Shown: positions 62,688-64,000 of the stretch, one piece after another
Numbering within the stretch: the stretch's first letter is position 1
How the letters are laid out: each line of letters opens with the position of its first letter
From: Pelagerythrobacter aerophilus
Lineage (GTDB): Bacteria > Pseudomonadota > Alphaproteobacteria > Sphingomonadales > Sphingomonadaceae
Reading direction: 5' to 3'
DNA: 64,000 bases
Assembly (NCBI RefSeq): GCF_003581645.1
Contig: NZ_QXFK01000016.1
Location: 124,001 to 188,000 of the forward strand
Translations under genes and position numbers: made by a program
Notes under the pieces: model-generated
What the model saw: the letters and a program-made list of their open reading frames with translations, nothing else
Database searches by the model: none
Told to the model about the DNA's origin: nothing

Positions 62688-64000
62688 GGCTGGCGCGGCT
62701 GCTCAGCGCTGCCGGAATGGTGCCGGGCGGCGACTCCGACCTTCAGGTCACGGGCTTCGCGATCGACCACCGCAAGGTCGCGCCCGGCACGGTCTTCGGC
62801 GCTTTCCGGGGCAGCGCCGTCAACGGCGAGGATTTCATTCCGGCTGCGATCGCTGCGGGGGCCGTGGCGATCGTCGCCCGCCCGGACGTGCAGGTGGAGG
62901 GCGCGGTCCACATTGCCGATGCCGAACCGCGCCGCGCCTTCGCCCGGCTTGCGGCGAAGTTCTTCGCACCCGTGCCACAGACGATCGTCGCGGTGACGGG
63001 GACCAACGGCAAGACCTCGACCGTCGAGATGACCCGGCAGCTCTGGCGCATGGCGGGCGAGCGCGCCGCGTCGATCGGCACGCTGGGTGTCACGACCTCG
63101 GACGAGAGCGTTTCGACCGGCCTCACCACACCCGATATCGTCACCTTCCTGTCGAACATGAGCGGCCTGGCGCGCGAGGGCGTGACGCATGTCGCCTACG
63201 AAGCCTCGAGCCACGGGCTGTCGCAGTTCCGCAACGAGGGGCTGCCGGTCTCGGCCGCCGCCTTCACCAACTTCAGCCGCGATCATCTCGACTACCACGC
63301 GACGATGGAGGACTATTTCGCGGCCAAGATGCGGCTGATCGACGAAGTGGTGTCGGATCACGCGGCCGTGGTCGTCTGGACGGGCAAGGGCGAGTGGGCC
63401 GACCGCGCGATCGAGCATGCGCGCAAGCGTTCCTTGCGCGTGCTGACGGTGGGGGAGCGGGGCGAGCATATCCGGCTGATCGCGCATACCCCCACGCAGC
63501 TGGGGCAGGAGTTGACGGTCGAGCATGCCGGCGAGCGGCGCACGATCCGCCTGCCGCTGATCGGCGCCTATCAGGTCGCCAATGCGCTTGTCGCAGCAGG
63601 GCTGGTGATCGCCACCGGCGGCCGCCCGGCAGCGACGCTGGATGGCGTCGGGCGTTTGCAGCCGGTGCGGGGAAGGCTGGAACGCGCGGTGATCGCCCAG
63701 TCCGGCGCGCCGGTATATGTCGACTACGCCCACACGCCCGATGCGCTGGAAGCGGCGATCGCTGCGCTTCGTCCGCATGTGCGCGGGCGGCTGATCACCG
63801 TGTTCGGGGCCGGTGGGGATCGCGATGCAGGCAAGCGCGCCGAGATGGGCCGCGTCGCCAGCGAGCATTCCGATGCGGTGATCGTGACCGACGACAATCC
63901 GCGCAGCGAGGACCCGGCCGCGATCCGCAGCGCGATCATGTCAGGCGCGCCCGGCGCCATGGAAATCGGCGATCGGCGCAAGGCGATCTGCGCTGCCATC
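62684..64000 (+). CDS. murE: UDP-MurNAc-tripeptide synthetase MurE, 3' end outside window
   Basis: These are 439 codons of MurE; the gene runs off the right edge. I read it from the GTG at 62684, which overlaps the ftsI stop (GTGA). It has the ATP loop TGTNGKTSTVEM (about 105-116) and YEASSHGLSQ. The late DNPR sequence (about 403-407, TDDNPRSEDP) marks meso-diaminopimelate-adding enzymes. It adds the third peptide residue to the peptidoglycan precursor in the cytoplasm. Confidence 0.95.
   Translation, partial: MRLARLLSAAGMVPGGDSDLQVTGFAIDHRKVAPGTVFGAFRGSAVNGEDFIPAAIAAGAVAIVARPDVQVEGAVHIADAEPRRAFARLAAKFFAPVPQTIVAVTGTNGKTSTVEMTRQLWRMAGERAASIGTLGVTTSDESVSTGLTTPDIVTFLSNMSGLAREGVTHVAYEASSHGLSQFRNEGLPVSAAAFTNFSRDHLDYHATMEDYFAAKMRLIDEVVSDHAAVVVWTGKGEWADRAIEHARKRSLRVLTVGERGEHIRLIAHTPTQLGQELTVEHAGERRTIRLPLIGAYQVANALVAAGLVIATGGRPAATLDGVGRLQPVRGRLERAVIAQSGAPVYVDYAHTPDALEAAIAALRPHVRGRLITVFGAGGDRDAGKRAEMGRVASEHSDAVIVTDDNPRSEDPAAIRSAIMSGAPGAMEIGDRRKAICAAI

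Overview
The window looks like chromosomal DNA of an alphaproteobacterium of the order Sphingomonadales, most likely a Sphingomonas- or Erythrobacter-like organism. This is inferred from the high GC content, the gene order argS / SPOR / nagZ / scpA / scpB / tatABC, the overlapping start-stop junctions, a large TonB-dependent receptor of sphingomonad type, and small secreted proteins of kinds I associate with this order. I see no tRNA, rRNA, CRISPR array, insertion sequence or prophage block. Nearly all of the sequence is tightly packed protein-coding DNA. Many very long antisense reading frames are codon-bias shadows.

Layout, left to right. (1) 1-7523: two small secreted proteins, then a leftward group of a TonB-dependent receptor, a TPR / 2OG-Fe(II) oxygenase-like protein and a TPR sulfotransferase. 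(2) 7.8-11.4 kb: a rightward beta-oxidation-type cluster (thiolase, SDR, crotonase) ending in a MarR regulator. (3) 11.4-18.6 kb: a leftward Tad/Flp pilus cluster cpaA-cpaB-cpaC-cpaD-cpaE-tadB-tadC. It has no TadA/CpaF ATPase, Flp pilin or TadD-G within view. (4) 18.7-23.5 kb: a lipase-like hydrolase, an FAD oxidoreductase and a YegP-type protein, then leftward ispH-thrB-rnhA. (5) 23.5-30.8 kb: a long rightward housekeeping run (lipoprotein, argS, SPOR protein, nagZ, scpA, scpB, tatA, tatB, tatC). (6) 31-42.5 kb: a small membrane protein, an amidohydrolase, threonine deaminase, the N-end-rule transferase bpt, the tamA/tamB pair and a solitary GH24 lysozyme. (7) 42.5-46.3 kb: a 49-aa membrane protein, an AraC regulator, a secreted hydrolase, and an XRE regulator / membrane protein pair with a repeated operator. 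(8) 46.3-56.4 kb: glnA and glnB with a compound palindrome between them, argC with an overlapping partner, an M17 peptidase, a DUF3298-like lipoprotein, map, ccmAB, a pterin dehydratase, an SDR, a DNA glycosylase and a ferredoxin. (9) 56.5-64 kb: cysteine synthase, a two-gene envelope-like pair, then the start of the dcw cluster (mraZ-rsmH-ftsL-ftsI-murE), with murE cut by the window edge.

How the genes work together. The dcw, tamAB, tat, scpAB, ccmAB and glnBA groups are core functions for cell division, envelope assembly, secretion, chromosome segregation, cytochrome maturation and nitrogen control. The most open biology is the TonB receptor / oxygenase / sulfotransferase group, whose two enzymes carry TPR domains and look like a protein- or peptide-tailoring pair. 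Other points worth checking are the Tad locus without an ATPase, 10-bp-phased operator arrays upstream of mraZ, 14-bp direct repeats over the XRE promoter, and several palindromic repeat families.
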